A stretch of 64,000 nucleotides of DNA, taken from positions 2,170,001 through 2,234,000 of the forward strand of contig BSBM01001445.1 of the NCBI GenBank assembly GCA_027924585.1, read 5' to 3'. Position 1 is the first letter of the stretch. Each line of letters opens with the position of its first letter. Origin of the DNA: Larix kaempferi. Lineage: Eukaryota; Streptophyta; Pinopsida; Pinales; Pinaceae. Made by a program: the position numbers and the translations under genes. Under the pieces are notes generated by a model, which was not told where the DNA came from, made no database searches, and saw nothing but the letters and a program-made list of their open reading frames with translations. Positions 23,247 to 33,432 of the stretch are shown piece after piece.

Positions 23247-24875
23247 ATGTCTACCAAGTCATGGATACCTATTCCATCAGTCTTTACCACATCCTATGTT
23301 TCTCAATCAATAGAAAATTCACAGGAAGAAGAAATGGCACCGTTTTGCAGATTCGAACCAAAGGGTTCAGAATGGCTTATTGGGGATCCTGAGTCAGCAT
23401 GTTTCTTTGATAAAATTGGCTAGGGAAAATTCTTTGATAGCTTCAGTGGCCATAATGTGGAAGTTACACAAAGATTTTCCCTGACTTTTAATGGCAAAAT
23501 TGCACAAATTAGCAATTTACAGTCGACCCTGTCTGAGCAATTCATTGCTGAAGCAACTAGGTTACCATTGGATGGAGAAAAATGGTTCAAGAAAGGCGTA
23601 ATGTACAAAGACATATGGAAAACGTTTCTTATACCTGTGCCTAAATATTTCAATGACAGGTATGGCTTTCCAGTAAAGTTCTTGAAACCCAAGTGGCTGC
23701 CTATGTTTAGATTGATAGTTCGGTTTATAACCTATGATGGTCGATTTTCTCATGTACGTTTTTATAACCTTAGATTGCTAATGGCATTGAAAGGATGTAA
23801 AATGAGTTTTCCCTATTTTCTACTCCATAGTTTAGAGATGATGGCTTCGGCTAATCAAAGCACAGTGCAGGTTCATGATCAAAGTCTTTTTCATCATGGA
23901 TTAATTAAAACTTTAATCAAACACCAGCTATCTCTTGATGTCCGAACATGGGAACAATTTTTAATGGAGAATAATTTAGGGAAAAATGAATTCTGGCCAC
24001 CAGTTAGACCAAATACTCGGGCTAAACGTAAGAAAATCCCAGTTCCCGAGGATTCAACGTTGCAACCAGAGAATACATTAGAAGATTCAGATGTTAATAA
24101 GCCAGATGATGTGCAAATTTCAGAGAGAGAAATAACCAAGGATGAAGGTATCAATGAAACCCTCACTTCTCCACAAGAAAATACACTAGGATGTGTTGAT
24201 AAACATGGGAAATTAGCAGAGATCTGTTGCAATGAAGTTAAATCTAAACAAGCAGAAATACCTCGTAGAGTTACACGAAGTATGACCAATTGGCCTACAC
24301 CTGTAGCTACTCAACCAAATAGTGAACCTATCATTATTCAACTTGAAAATGATGAAGATGTCTCACTCTCAATTCCTGATATAATTCATGATAGTGAAAG
24401 AGCTTTGTGTATGAATGATAGTAGACAACCATCGGTAAAAAAGGTTGCTGATAAGGCTCAGGAAAACAAGTATGGAGTGGAACCTTCAGGTGTAAATATT
24501 TCCCAGTCTATTCAAGATAAGAATGAACCTGGTTCTCCTCATTTTTATGACTCTAAAGATCAAGAAGAAGAAACCCTCAAGCAAATTCTTGACTGGGTAT
24601 ATGAAACTAGAATTGCACAGTTAAAAGCTGAAATGAAAGACTACAAAGCATATGCAACATTAAAAGAAGAGGAAAATAAAATAGTCAGGGCCGAAGTGTT
24701 AAGCTGGGTAGAAAGATGGAAGAAAGTAAATTTGAGGAAACAAAAGTATAAAGAAGCTAGGAAAACTGAAATGATAATAAACACTCATTTACTGGAACAG
24801 ATTGAAGAACAAAAGCTCAAAATCTTAAAGCTGAAGGTTAGACTCGCCGAAGCAAGAAGGGCAATTAAAAATTAA
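23247..24875 (+). CDS. Gene of S1: globular domain plus coiled-coil tail, one stop
   Basis: ATG at 23247 (MSTKSWIPIPSVF) gives 542 residues ending at 24875, with a single in-frame TAG at 23421-23423 (codon 59). From the next ATG (23457) 472 residues are uninterrupted, remarkable in a window where every other long frame is shredded. Residues about 70-260 form a globular region (FNGKIAQISNLQSTLSEQFI, WFKKGVMYKDIWKTFLIPVP, LFHHGLIKTLIKHQLSLDV). Residues about 260-440 are polar and low-complexity with RVTRSMTNWP. The last about 110 residues are charged and heptad-like (AQLKAEMKDYKAYATLKEEE onward). It recalls a class of conifer hypothetical proteins tied to repeats; from memory only. A gag-like structural role is the best guess. 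An acceptor-like TTTTAG at about 25027 might precede a further exon. Confidence 0.65.
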
Positions 24876-26370
24876 CATATACTCTGTTTTGATCTTGACA
24901 GTTAATACTATAATTTAATAAACATAACTATAGAATCTCTAATTCTGTGGAAGAGTTTTATTATTTTATTATTTCTTGTTGTCATATAGTTAGTGATAAT
25001 TAATTTTTGCATTGTCAATTGTTTTAGGTATACCTAAGTCGCGAATATTTTGGAAGCCAGTTTTGCATTCGCCAGCTAGCATACATTCTAGAGGTTGGAC
25101 ACATCACTGTTCGATTCAGCAGGATAGATATGATAGTCATTCATATTGACGATCACAATTTCAGCTCAAAGGATAGTCATACATGCCAGGTGCCTCTATT
25201 TGAAGAAGTTTATGGAAACAGGATGATGATAAGGATCTTTTGCTTTTATGCTATAAACAGTTGTTAATAATTGAATGTATATTTTTAGAATTAAGTTGTT
25301 GTATAGAGATCTAAGACGAGTTAATAGCTATGGCTATATAAACCTGGAAAGTTTATTGTAAAAGGGTGGATGGAGTAAAAGAGAAATGTTTATTGAAGTC
25401 ATACTTTTATGTTATTTTTTATTACTCTGCTGGATTTCTCTGTGGATGATTAGTGCTAGACTTCTAAACTGGTATCAATGTTTTGATTACAGTTTTTGAA
25501 AACTTAATACTGATTTTAATATATCATCTGATCAATTTTATACTTATACAATTTTACCTGTGTGTGATTGTATGCGTCATTTGATATTACTCTATTTGCA
25601 CAATACTTATATTTGAATCAACCATTACTACATCTTATCGTTTGATATGTTTTTGGTGATAATGATTTAGTAATGATACATTATATACTTAAGATTGTTA
25701 GCAATTCTATTTATACAATGCCTTCATAATGAGTATTATTTCATGTTCAGATATTTGGTATTGCATTTAGTTATTAACTAATTGAATCTCATAGTCGAAT
25801 AAAATAGTTTTCTATTTATCCTACTGTGTGGATATATATATTTTATAGAGTATTTTTATGGTGAATGATTGATGATATTTCTATCTCTGTTATTATCATA
25901 CTTGATTCTCTGATATTTTAACAATTAGTTAATGATTAAATTTAGCTTTTAAAATCACTCTCAGTTGAGATAGGGTAAAATAGATAGGTTAATTAATTTT
26001 ATTTTAATAGGTTAAATTATAGCAGTATATAGTTAGATTTTATTTGATGTAAGTTTGTTTAAAGTTTGAAGTTAGATAAATCAGAAAAACAAAACCAAAA
26101 CAAAAACAGAAGACTTTCCTTAAGAAAGCACTTTAGATTAGTTTTGCATTTAGTGATTAGATTTAGGATTCATTTCATAAACAGTAGATTAGCTTAGAAT
26201 TACATTTTTGCTGAATTTTACAAGTTCTCCTTAAGAGAATAAATTTAACTGGTAGCAGGAGACCATAACCTGCGAGATCAAACTATACCAAACATACTGA
26301 GAGCTGCCTTAAGCAATCTATGTGAGTTTGATTTCTTTAAGTTGGCCTAAGTCAGAAAAATAGGCCAACA
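24876..26370. other. S1 3' non-coding region
   Basis: AT-rich, no supported gene. Bases 25028-25250 are less AT-rich than the rest and follow an acceptor-like site, so a small 3' exon is possible. The last 300 bp repeat CTTAAG (near 26118, 26230 and 26310). The equivalent 5' stretch, 22077-23246, is also AT-rich and without a supported gene. Confidence 0.4.
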
Positions 26371-26509
26371 TAAACTAGCTATACTCAATGTGCCAAATCA
26401 AATAAAAATTAGTAACCTTGCTATACTCAATGTGCCAAATCAAATATGCCACATGTCACAATATGATCATTCCACATGTCACCCTAGGATACTAGATATC
26501 AACATTCTG

Positions 26510-27155
26510 ACTACAAAATTTATAGACGTTTTTGTTTAAAGACTTTGCTAGGAAGTGGAAATATTCTCAGAGAAAGAGAGGTTGCTCTTTCTCCAAGGTG
26601 TTCTATTGTTGCAAGTCCCTCCTGAATGAAGGGTCGACCGACCCTTCTTATTCCAAATATTCTTTTCATAATAGTTCGACACTGCAATAAGGGTCGGTCG
26701 ATCCTTCTTGTGTTCTCCATTATAGCTATAACTGAATTGATGGATAAAGGTTTTGAAAATTCAATACGAAAAGAAGGGGTGGCCGATCCTTCTTGTCGTA
26801 AAACGGAAGTTGGGACAAACCATTTTTATATGATTTAACTTCCAAGGTTTTCTATTTTTACAATTCCCTCGTAATTGAAGGGTCGGTCAACCCTTCTTAT
26901 TCCCCATATTATTTTCATAATAGTTCAACACTGCAAGAAGGGTCGCTCGACCCTTCTTATTACCAATATTCTTTTCATAATATGACACTGCAAGAAGGGT
27001 TGGTCGATCCTTCTTGTGTTCTCCATTATGGATATAGCTAAATTGTTGGATAAAGGTTTTCACAATTAACTATGAAAAGAAGGGGCGACCGATCCTTCTT
27101 GTCGAAAAACAGAAGTCGGGACAAACCACTTTTTATATGTTATAACTTAGCAGAT
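26510..27155 (+). repeat. Block X of unit MC: palindrome modules
   Basis: Best preserved of the three X blocks. Near-palindromes GAAGGGTCGACCGACCCTTC (about 26628), AAGGGTCGGTCGATCCTT (about 26690), GAAGGGTCGGTCAACCCTTC (about 26877), GAAGGGTCGCTCGACCCTTC (about 26937), AAGGGTTGGTCGATCCTTC (about 26996) and a closing GGGGCGACCGATCCTTCTTG. Spacing alternates between about 60 and 120 bp inside modules of about 250 bp. Confidence 0.8.
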
Positions 27156-27215
27156 TGAGTTGTTATTCAAACAATGACAGAATATTTTAAACATTGAACT
27201 TTTCACCATAAAATT

Positions 27216-27720
27216 TTGAACATTTACAAATTAAAATTGCAATTTTTAAATAAAAAATTGCAGTTTTTTTATTTGAAATTCACACTTTTGAAATCCGAAA
27301 TTGCATTTTTTGATTTTAAATTCCCACTTTTCAAATCAAAATTTGCATTTTTTGATTTGAAATTCACACTTTTCAAATCAAAATTTGCATTTTTTATTTG
27401 AAATTCACACTTTTCAAATCAAAATTTGCATTTTTGGATTTGAAATTCACACTTTTCATATCAAAATTTGTATTCTCTAATTTGAAATTCACACATTTTG
27501 AATTGAAATTCAAGGTTTTATAACAAAAAAAGTCAATTTTAAGTTTCATAAGTAGTCAAAAAACACACTATTCGAATAGAAAAACACACTTTTCAAATCC
27601 AATATTGCCACTTTCAGAACCCATTTTTTTCACTTTAGAAAGGTTGATATTGACACTTTCAAAGTCTAAATTCACACTTTCTTAGTCCAAAATTTGCCTA
27701 ATTTGTCCAAATTTAATGAA
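27216..27720 (+). repeat. Hairpin minisatellite
   Basis: Five to six units of about 43-48 bp (clearest at 27265-27500), each reading TTTGATTTGAAATTCACAC then TTTTCAAATCAAA, so each unit is a 12-bp-stem hairpin. The following 27500-27720 holds decayed copies with TCACACTTTC. The same GATTTGAAATTCACAC motif occurs at about 13738, at the left edge of unit MC, so the array may belong to the family M terminus. Confidence 0.8.
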
Positions 27721-27747
27721 ATTGTCGTTTTTTGCACTTTAATTCAA

Positions 27748-28362
27748 TTATGTTAGATCTTTAAACTGAAATATAGACAAGCATAACATTATACAAGAGA
27801 AAAAATACATTTCCTCAGGGAAACCGTAAAGGATAAAACCCCACAACGTCTTCAGTAATAGATTCGTCACTAGTACAATATCAAACTAAGATAGAAAAGC
27901 AAAATATAAGATGACTTCTGTAGCTTGCTTCTTTCTTCTCCAGCGAGCTTGTCTTATCTTCTCCTTGATGCGAACTTGCTTGGTGAGTGTGATATCCAAA
28001 TGAGGGAGCGTTCCTCCCTAATTATACTTTATGTGTGACTGACATTTTTCCCAATGGGGCCAACTTGCTTAACTGACTAGGACACCTCTCCTAGGGAGAC
28101 TCAAAAATACATTTTACATTTATTCTTTTGGGTACTATTTCCCCGACATACAATGGATGTTTTACCTCGATATTCTTACATGACCAAATACAATAATGAC
28201 ATCCCTGAATGGAGGAAAATCATCTCCGACGGAGGTACACTAAAAGTATAATAATAATATACAAATAATATCTTCCGAAGTTGCATTTATAACAATACCC
28301 ATCTGAAGTTACATTTACAACAACACCCATCCAAAGTTACATTTACAACAACACCCATGAAT
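27748..28362 (-). repeat. Diverged copia-like LTR
   Basis: Starts TGTTAGATC. It shares the order of landmarks of the C2 LTR: CAAGAGA, TTTCCTCAGGGAAACC, AAAACCCCACAACGTC, TCTCC, then near the far end CTTCCGAAGTTGCATTTATAACAA, but it is too diverged for base-by-base alignment. Its end is a tandem of GAAGTTACATTTACAACAACA-type units (28285-28362), which blurs the right limit. No partner LTR was found, so it may be a solo LTR or the end of a ruined element. Confidence 0.5.
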
Positions 28363-30709
28363 GATGAAAATGGGTGTCAAGGCACCGAGTACATTCAACA
28401 AGTGTGAATAAAGTTGTTGAGTTTGAACACTTGCATCATCCATCAATCATGGGACATTGATGTATTCCCAACTATGGATGACAAGATAACGTACCATTGA
28501 TGACTTCAAGTCTCAAGGTACTCATCGGACTCTAGATCTTAATTCCAGAATATATGATCTAAAGTTGATGGAATGATATCCACGGGAAGGAAGGAATTAC
28601 GACATCTCCCATCAATGAGCATGAGGTATGCAACTAGGATGAATGATTTGGAAGAACTCGAGCGAATAATATGAACACAGACCAAGAACCATGTGCGTCT
28701 GTCATGTATACCAGATGCAAGTTGTTAGCACCTATATATTTTTTGTTCTTTTGCAGCATAAGAAAAGCCGTATATGTAAGATGGAGGGTTAGACAACTAC
28801 CTGGTGAAAGATTGAAGTAATCCTCAGTGGCCAGATGCTAAGACATGAAAAGGAAGGGTCTAGAAAGGGTCCAATGCAACAAAATGGGCTAATGACAAGG
28901 GCTAAGTATTAATAGGAAAACAAAATGACTAAAAGCAAGCGAAGAATACCCTAAAACCTATAGTCCTTTGGAAAATTTATGAAAGATTAAGTGTCGCACA
29001 GATCGGCACCGTTGATCAAGAGCGAGAGAAACATCTACGGCTTTAAATGGACCATCGCAGGGCCAAGTTGTGAGGAGGAAAGAGATTATGTGGATGCAAT
29101 GGGTCGGGTCCCGCCAGACAGCTGTCGGCTTAAAGGGGCATCATAAGGAGAAGGAGCAATGAACAATGCCATATCGGGCGCATGCGATGGTGGGGACTGG
29201 TACGAGGATCTACAGCGGAGGTTATCCCTTCAAGATCTAAGGGTTCGGGTTCATTCACCATAGTAAAGGCCTAAGTTTCCTGCAGATCTACGGTTCAGAT
29301 GGGAAGGGAGACCACATCAGCGACTGGTGGAAGTTTGAAGGTGCACAAAAGGGCCCTGGAAGCATACAGACGACCTAGGAGTTAAGCCGAGAGTAAAACT
29401 CCACCGTGGATTTACATCAAGAAGGAGATGGATGATCCTTATGGATAATCGCATCGAGAAGTAGCACATAGGTTAGTGACAACACACATGCAATGAATAG
29501 TTCCTGCCGGACAGGTATCAACTCCAAAACTTGTCGCACGATGGAAGGAACGATACTGGGGACCACCTCGGGGTAATGCGATGTTGCCCTATGGATGCAT
29601 GCAGATAAGATGGACGACACATATGAAAGCCAAAAACTGGATCCGATGGTGGAAAGTGAGCACGTGGGAGATCAATGGTTGAGATTAAAGGACAGTTGGC
29701 TAATAAAACCAGGGGTTATGGATACACGATTATATATGTGAAGACTCCCACAAAATTGACATTTTAATTCTCTCTAAAAAACCCTCATGCGTAGAAGAGA
29801 TGTAGAAAACAACAGGAGAGGCCATTCCCATAGCCCTTCAGACTGTTTGGAAGAGACTGGGAGGGTCGAGTGACAAAAATTAGTCCATTCACAGCAAGGA
29901 GGCAGGTAGAAGGTCTGTTTTGAGGGAGATTAAAGATAAATAAACTTGGCACTTGAGGTCTGAAGATGTCTGGTTCAGTGAGGCAAGCATTCTATACCCG
30001 TAGGGTTTTTTCCAAGCAATGTTTGCACCATTTGTCACATCTATCAAAGACAGGTTCATCTCAAAACCATGGGGTTTTTCAGAGGAGCCGTTGTCTCTAT
30101 TTAGAGGCACTTTTTTCCCGCAGAGGATGTTAGAGCATCAATGAATCAAAAAGGCGGTCAGCTCCCCAATACTGGGGGAAGGGAACAGCATGGCAGGGCT
30201 GAAAAAACTTACTGGCACTGGTAGATGGAGCAGGTTATAATCTCGGTCGACAATGATGAATGAAGGCCTCAAGGAAGGTCACTCATGTAGGCTGACGGGT
30301 GACCTAAGTGGTTCCGAAGATGAGGTGACTCACGTCTTTCGAAGTGTGTGAGAAGCGTGAGGTTAAGTATTGTCATGTAAGGGATGTCAAAAGGGTAAAC
30401 CGACAAAGGGGCCTCTTCCTGTTATCCCAAATGATTATCGGTATGATGGAGGGTACCTATACATCATCATTGGCTATGCCATCTATCTGGGAAGCTTTGC
30501 TAAGCATGCTGAAGGTCATCTCAAACCTAGGGAATCATTGTTACATGGTTATGGGGTCAGATCAGGTTATCATGGTCGCTATGCCCGGACGTAGCTGCTG
30601 TCATCGTAGCTGCAGTTATGGATGTGGTTCTTCGTCTTCCGTGCGAGATCAGTACATAAAAGGATGGCACACCTCGAAACTTTGGGCATCTTTCAGTTAG
30701 GATCAGATC
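28363..30709. other. Unassigned, GC-richer segment
   Basis: About 2.3 kb that is less AT-rich than its surroundings and free of the repeat families seen elsewhere in the window. I found no long frame: the best are 67, 73 and 118 codons on different strands (118 codons at 30344-30700 plus, overlapping a 74-codon frame). Acceptor-like sites with short T-rich tracts occur near 28760 (TTCTTTTGCAG) and 30122 (TTTTTTCCCGCAG). It could be decayed host or element DNA. Confidence 0.4.
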
Positions 30710-31039
30710 ATGGAAGAGGGACAGGAAGCTGGGGTGGTTTTCATGCCAGAACAGGCTCCTTCATCTCCTAAGATGTTCGACCACAAGGAATCCAGCTCTG
30801 ATAGCGACGATGAGAAGGAGGAAAGGCGATAGGTGCTCGAAAAGGTTCAACGTCTGAGAGAGAAGGGAATTGTCGAAGATAAGAGGGAGGACTGGAAAGA
30901 CATGGAGATCATCCATGATCTCATACTCCCTACAGGGGAAGTGACACCTCCCCATCCTACTGAAGGATCACCAGCTGACAGCTCTCTGAGGATAGAAGAC
31001 TTCTTTGATTCACAAGGCCTATTGAAGACTTCGGAGTAA
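30710..31039 (+). pseudogene. Small acidic frame with one stop
   Basis: ATG at 30710 to TAA at 31039, 109 codons, one in-frame TAG at 30830-30832. The product is acidic and disordered: PEQAPSSPKMFDHKESSSD, then a D/E/K run, then a short charged helix (VLEKVQRLREKGIVEDKRED). Codons on both sides of the stop keep the same character, so the stop looks secondary. No family recognised. Downstream, 31187-31285 has a TATA-like box and AATAAA. I cannot tell whether this is the end of an element's last gene. Confidence 0.3.
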
Positions 31040-31186
31040 GGTGGTGACATGCTCATAGAATTTTTTTTTCCCGTATTAGTCAATCGGTTTTGGACTTTGA
31101 CACGTATGTAATATTAAAATTTGGGACTGTCGAGGTGGCAGCGTATTTCCGTTCATTTCCTCCAGACTGATTCTAGGCCAAGAGCC

Positions 31187-31285
31187 TATAAAAAGCAATG
31201 TAATAGAATGATAAAGTGTTGAAACCTTTTATGGATATTTTTGTGTATTGTTCTATAAAACATTTTGAGCTATATTTTGAATAAA
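31187..31285 (+). promoter_or_regulatory. TATA-like box and poly(A)-like signal
   Basis: CTATAAAAAGC at about 31186-31196 and AATAAA at 31280-31285, about 90 bp apart, in non-coding DNA 150-250 bp after the small frame at 30710. This is the spacing expected between promoter and terminal-repeat polyadenylation signal in retroelements. There is no second copy in the window to prove a terminal repeat. Confidence 0.3.
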
Positions 31286-31299
31286 GATTTGCAGAGTTG

Positions 31300-33432
31300 A
31301 GCCAATGTTTTCAGGGATTCTTGTGTAACTGGTCTCGTAATCTGTTCTTTCCTTTTTCTATGTGAATTGTGTCTCTCTCATTGTTAATTCCAGTCTGTAA
31401 CATTCTCTCGTACTTGAAGTTGTGTGATAGCTAAGTAGAATTCATAGAAATTATGCTCTACTTACCTTTTTCCAAGTATTCCACTATTACTTTCTCTACT
31501 AAAATTGATGTAGGATTCATCATTGTATGCCTTATGTCAATGAGTTGTTTCTTTCTCTTCTGTTTCACCAATTAAAATCACTTTGACTACGAGCTGTTTA
31601 TTATCTCACCCCTGTGTTAATGCATTTGCGAAGCATTTGTAAATGAATTTTCAGATTTTGTTTAAATGTGACTCCATTGCCCAAATAGAGATTCATATGT
31701 TTCAACGAAGCTATGTTTAAACCATTTTGTTTCCAACATAAATCTGATCTTCTGTATTTTTGTAATTGAATATCTTGAATGATGAATGTTGGTGTATGTT
31801 TTCATTGTTGACACCTTTGATTATTCCAGTCTTTCATAGATCTGTAGAGAGATCCCTCTCAAACTAAGCTGGTTCAGTAGCTTAAGTCTAAAGATTGGTT
31901 AGTGGTTACCCCAGTTTTCCCTCTCCCACAACCTAGGGGTTCATTTTGGGTGTTAACACAAGTAGTGAACGAAATATACCCTTTGAATATAAGCCATTGA
32001 TGAAAACTGAAGAGAGGAAACAACCAATGAGGTCTAATGGAATCCAAGGAAATGCACGAATCCCAATGCATGAATAGATTTCTTGTCGTTGAACACAAGG
32101 GAAGTCACTCAATATGCACCCAATGAAAAACTCTGCAGTTTAATTAGTTAAATGAACAAATTTAAAATTAATATAAAAATTAAAGTCAAAATACTAAACT
32201 TAACAAAAATGTATAATACAATTAAATAAAAACTATATAAAAATAAGCAACATGTTTTTTTAATTGATTTTTAAAGATGATTTAATTTTCAATTTTTTTG
32301 ATGATGACTATTTTTCATGTCTACTAAGACCAAATTTAGTCTGTTGGACCTTAAGAGAAAAGACAAGGTAGATATTATTTGAATTGTTTTAAAATATTAT
32401 TCCCATGCTAAGAAAACATAAAGAGCAACACTTCTAGGTAGCTATAGTTTTGAGGAGCTAGAAGGTTAGAAAGGTGAGTACTGGAGCAAAGATTTTGGAA
32501 CTGACACCTAATGTGGGTGTGCAAGAGAAAGGATTTTCATCTTCAATGCTCATATAGTCGCATAGATGGTAACTCCTTTCATCCCAAGGCATTTTAAGGG
32601 TTTTCCATGACCCATTTTCAGCATGAAGCTCATGAGAGTTTGCTCTAACTCTTTATAATATTGTAATTTTCTTTTAACCTCTAAATCTTTCTTGTACCAC
32701 ATTTTCTCTTTGAACTTAGAAGTAATGATGATTTTAATGTCGTCTAATAATTTAATCAAGTTGTGGCATCTTTAAGCCATCCCCAAATACTTTATAATAC
32801 AAATTAAAAAGTAAAACTATTTTTTTATAAAATATAAATTTAAAAATGTTAATTTTTTTAATATTTAAATTAAATTTTAAATTCAAATTCAAAACTATAT
32901 ATAGATTTTTTTATCCCCTTATATTTATATATACAAATATAAATCTATCCATATTTGATAATTTATTTGTTGTTAATCAAAACACAAATCTTTATATTTT
33001 GTAATTCACTTTGATTAAAATTTTAAGGAATTTAGATCCACTTATGTTAGAGTAAGATATGTGATTTAATTTTATTGGTGTGATTATTATGTTTTATTAT
33101 AATTAGGTAAAAAATGTCAACAACAAAGTTATGAATAAATGATAAAAAATAAAGTGGGAAGAACAATCTTGATTATTCATTAGTTTATAATGATTTTTAT
33201 TAAATTTTTAATAAAAACATATTATAATATAATTATTATATAAAAAATAGAATAAATTTTCTAATTTATTTAACTCACTTTTTAAAGTCTGAATTTTTTT
33301 TTACTATTTTGTTTTACCAAATATTACATATATAATATATCTCATCCCTATATTATAGTATAGAACATAATAGTGATAACGAGGAGGATTAACCTAAATA
33401 TGTTATCACAATTCTTTTCCTTATTTCTCTTA
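31300..33432. other. AT-rich DNA without recognisable genes
   Basis: 31300-32140 is ordinary non-coding sequence; 32140-33420 is strongly AT-rich with runs of A and T. A 69-codon minus frame (32550-32759) has no recognisable domain. Nothing is supported here. The last bases, TCTTA, abut the left end of element G1. Confidence 0.6.

Larger units (their letters stand above)
22077..26370 (+). mobile_element. S1: 4.3-kb TG...CA unit with one gene, no polymerase
   Basis: Ends TGTTGGC (22077-22083) and GCCAACA (26364-26370), inverted to each other, flanked by a perfect TAAAC duplication (22072-22076 and 26371-26375) inside block V of unit MC. The empty site is visible in MA (about 6360-6375), so the limits are precise. 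Contents: 1.2 kb non-coding, one almost intact long frame, 1.5 kb non-coding. No direct terminal repeats, PBS, RT or integrase were found. The 3' end folds: GTTGGCCTA and TAGGCCAAC form a 9-bp stem at about 26341-26369; the 5' end can form TGTTG/CAACA. TG...CA plus a 5-bp duplication point to an LTR-type integrase, so S1 is either a giant solo LTR carrying a gene or a non-autonomous unit mobilised in trans. Confidence 0.85.
13735..27155 (+). mobile_element. Unit MC of repeat family M, split by C2 and S1
   Basis: Pieces 13735-13846, 21152-22076 and 26376-27155 form one M unit once the two insertions are removed. Order: hairpin-minisatellite edge (GATTTGAAATTCACAC), Y, Z, W, V and X. The long gene and the 3' block are missing, so MC is another internally deleted copy. 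Both interruptions are clean, with 5-bp target duplications CAATC and TAAAC, which proves that M predates C2 and S1. Confidence 0.7.

Noticed and set aside
22077-26370. S1 as a Helitron because of its 3' terminal hairpin
   Set aside because: Helitrons leave no target duplication and end in CTRR; S1 has TG...CA ends and a 5-bp duplication.
31187-31285. Endogenous plant pararetrovirus, suggested by TATA-like box, AATAAA and an acidic small frame
   Set aside because: No movement protein, coat zinc finger, RT or Met-tRNA primer site was found nearby, so there is no positive evidence.
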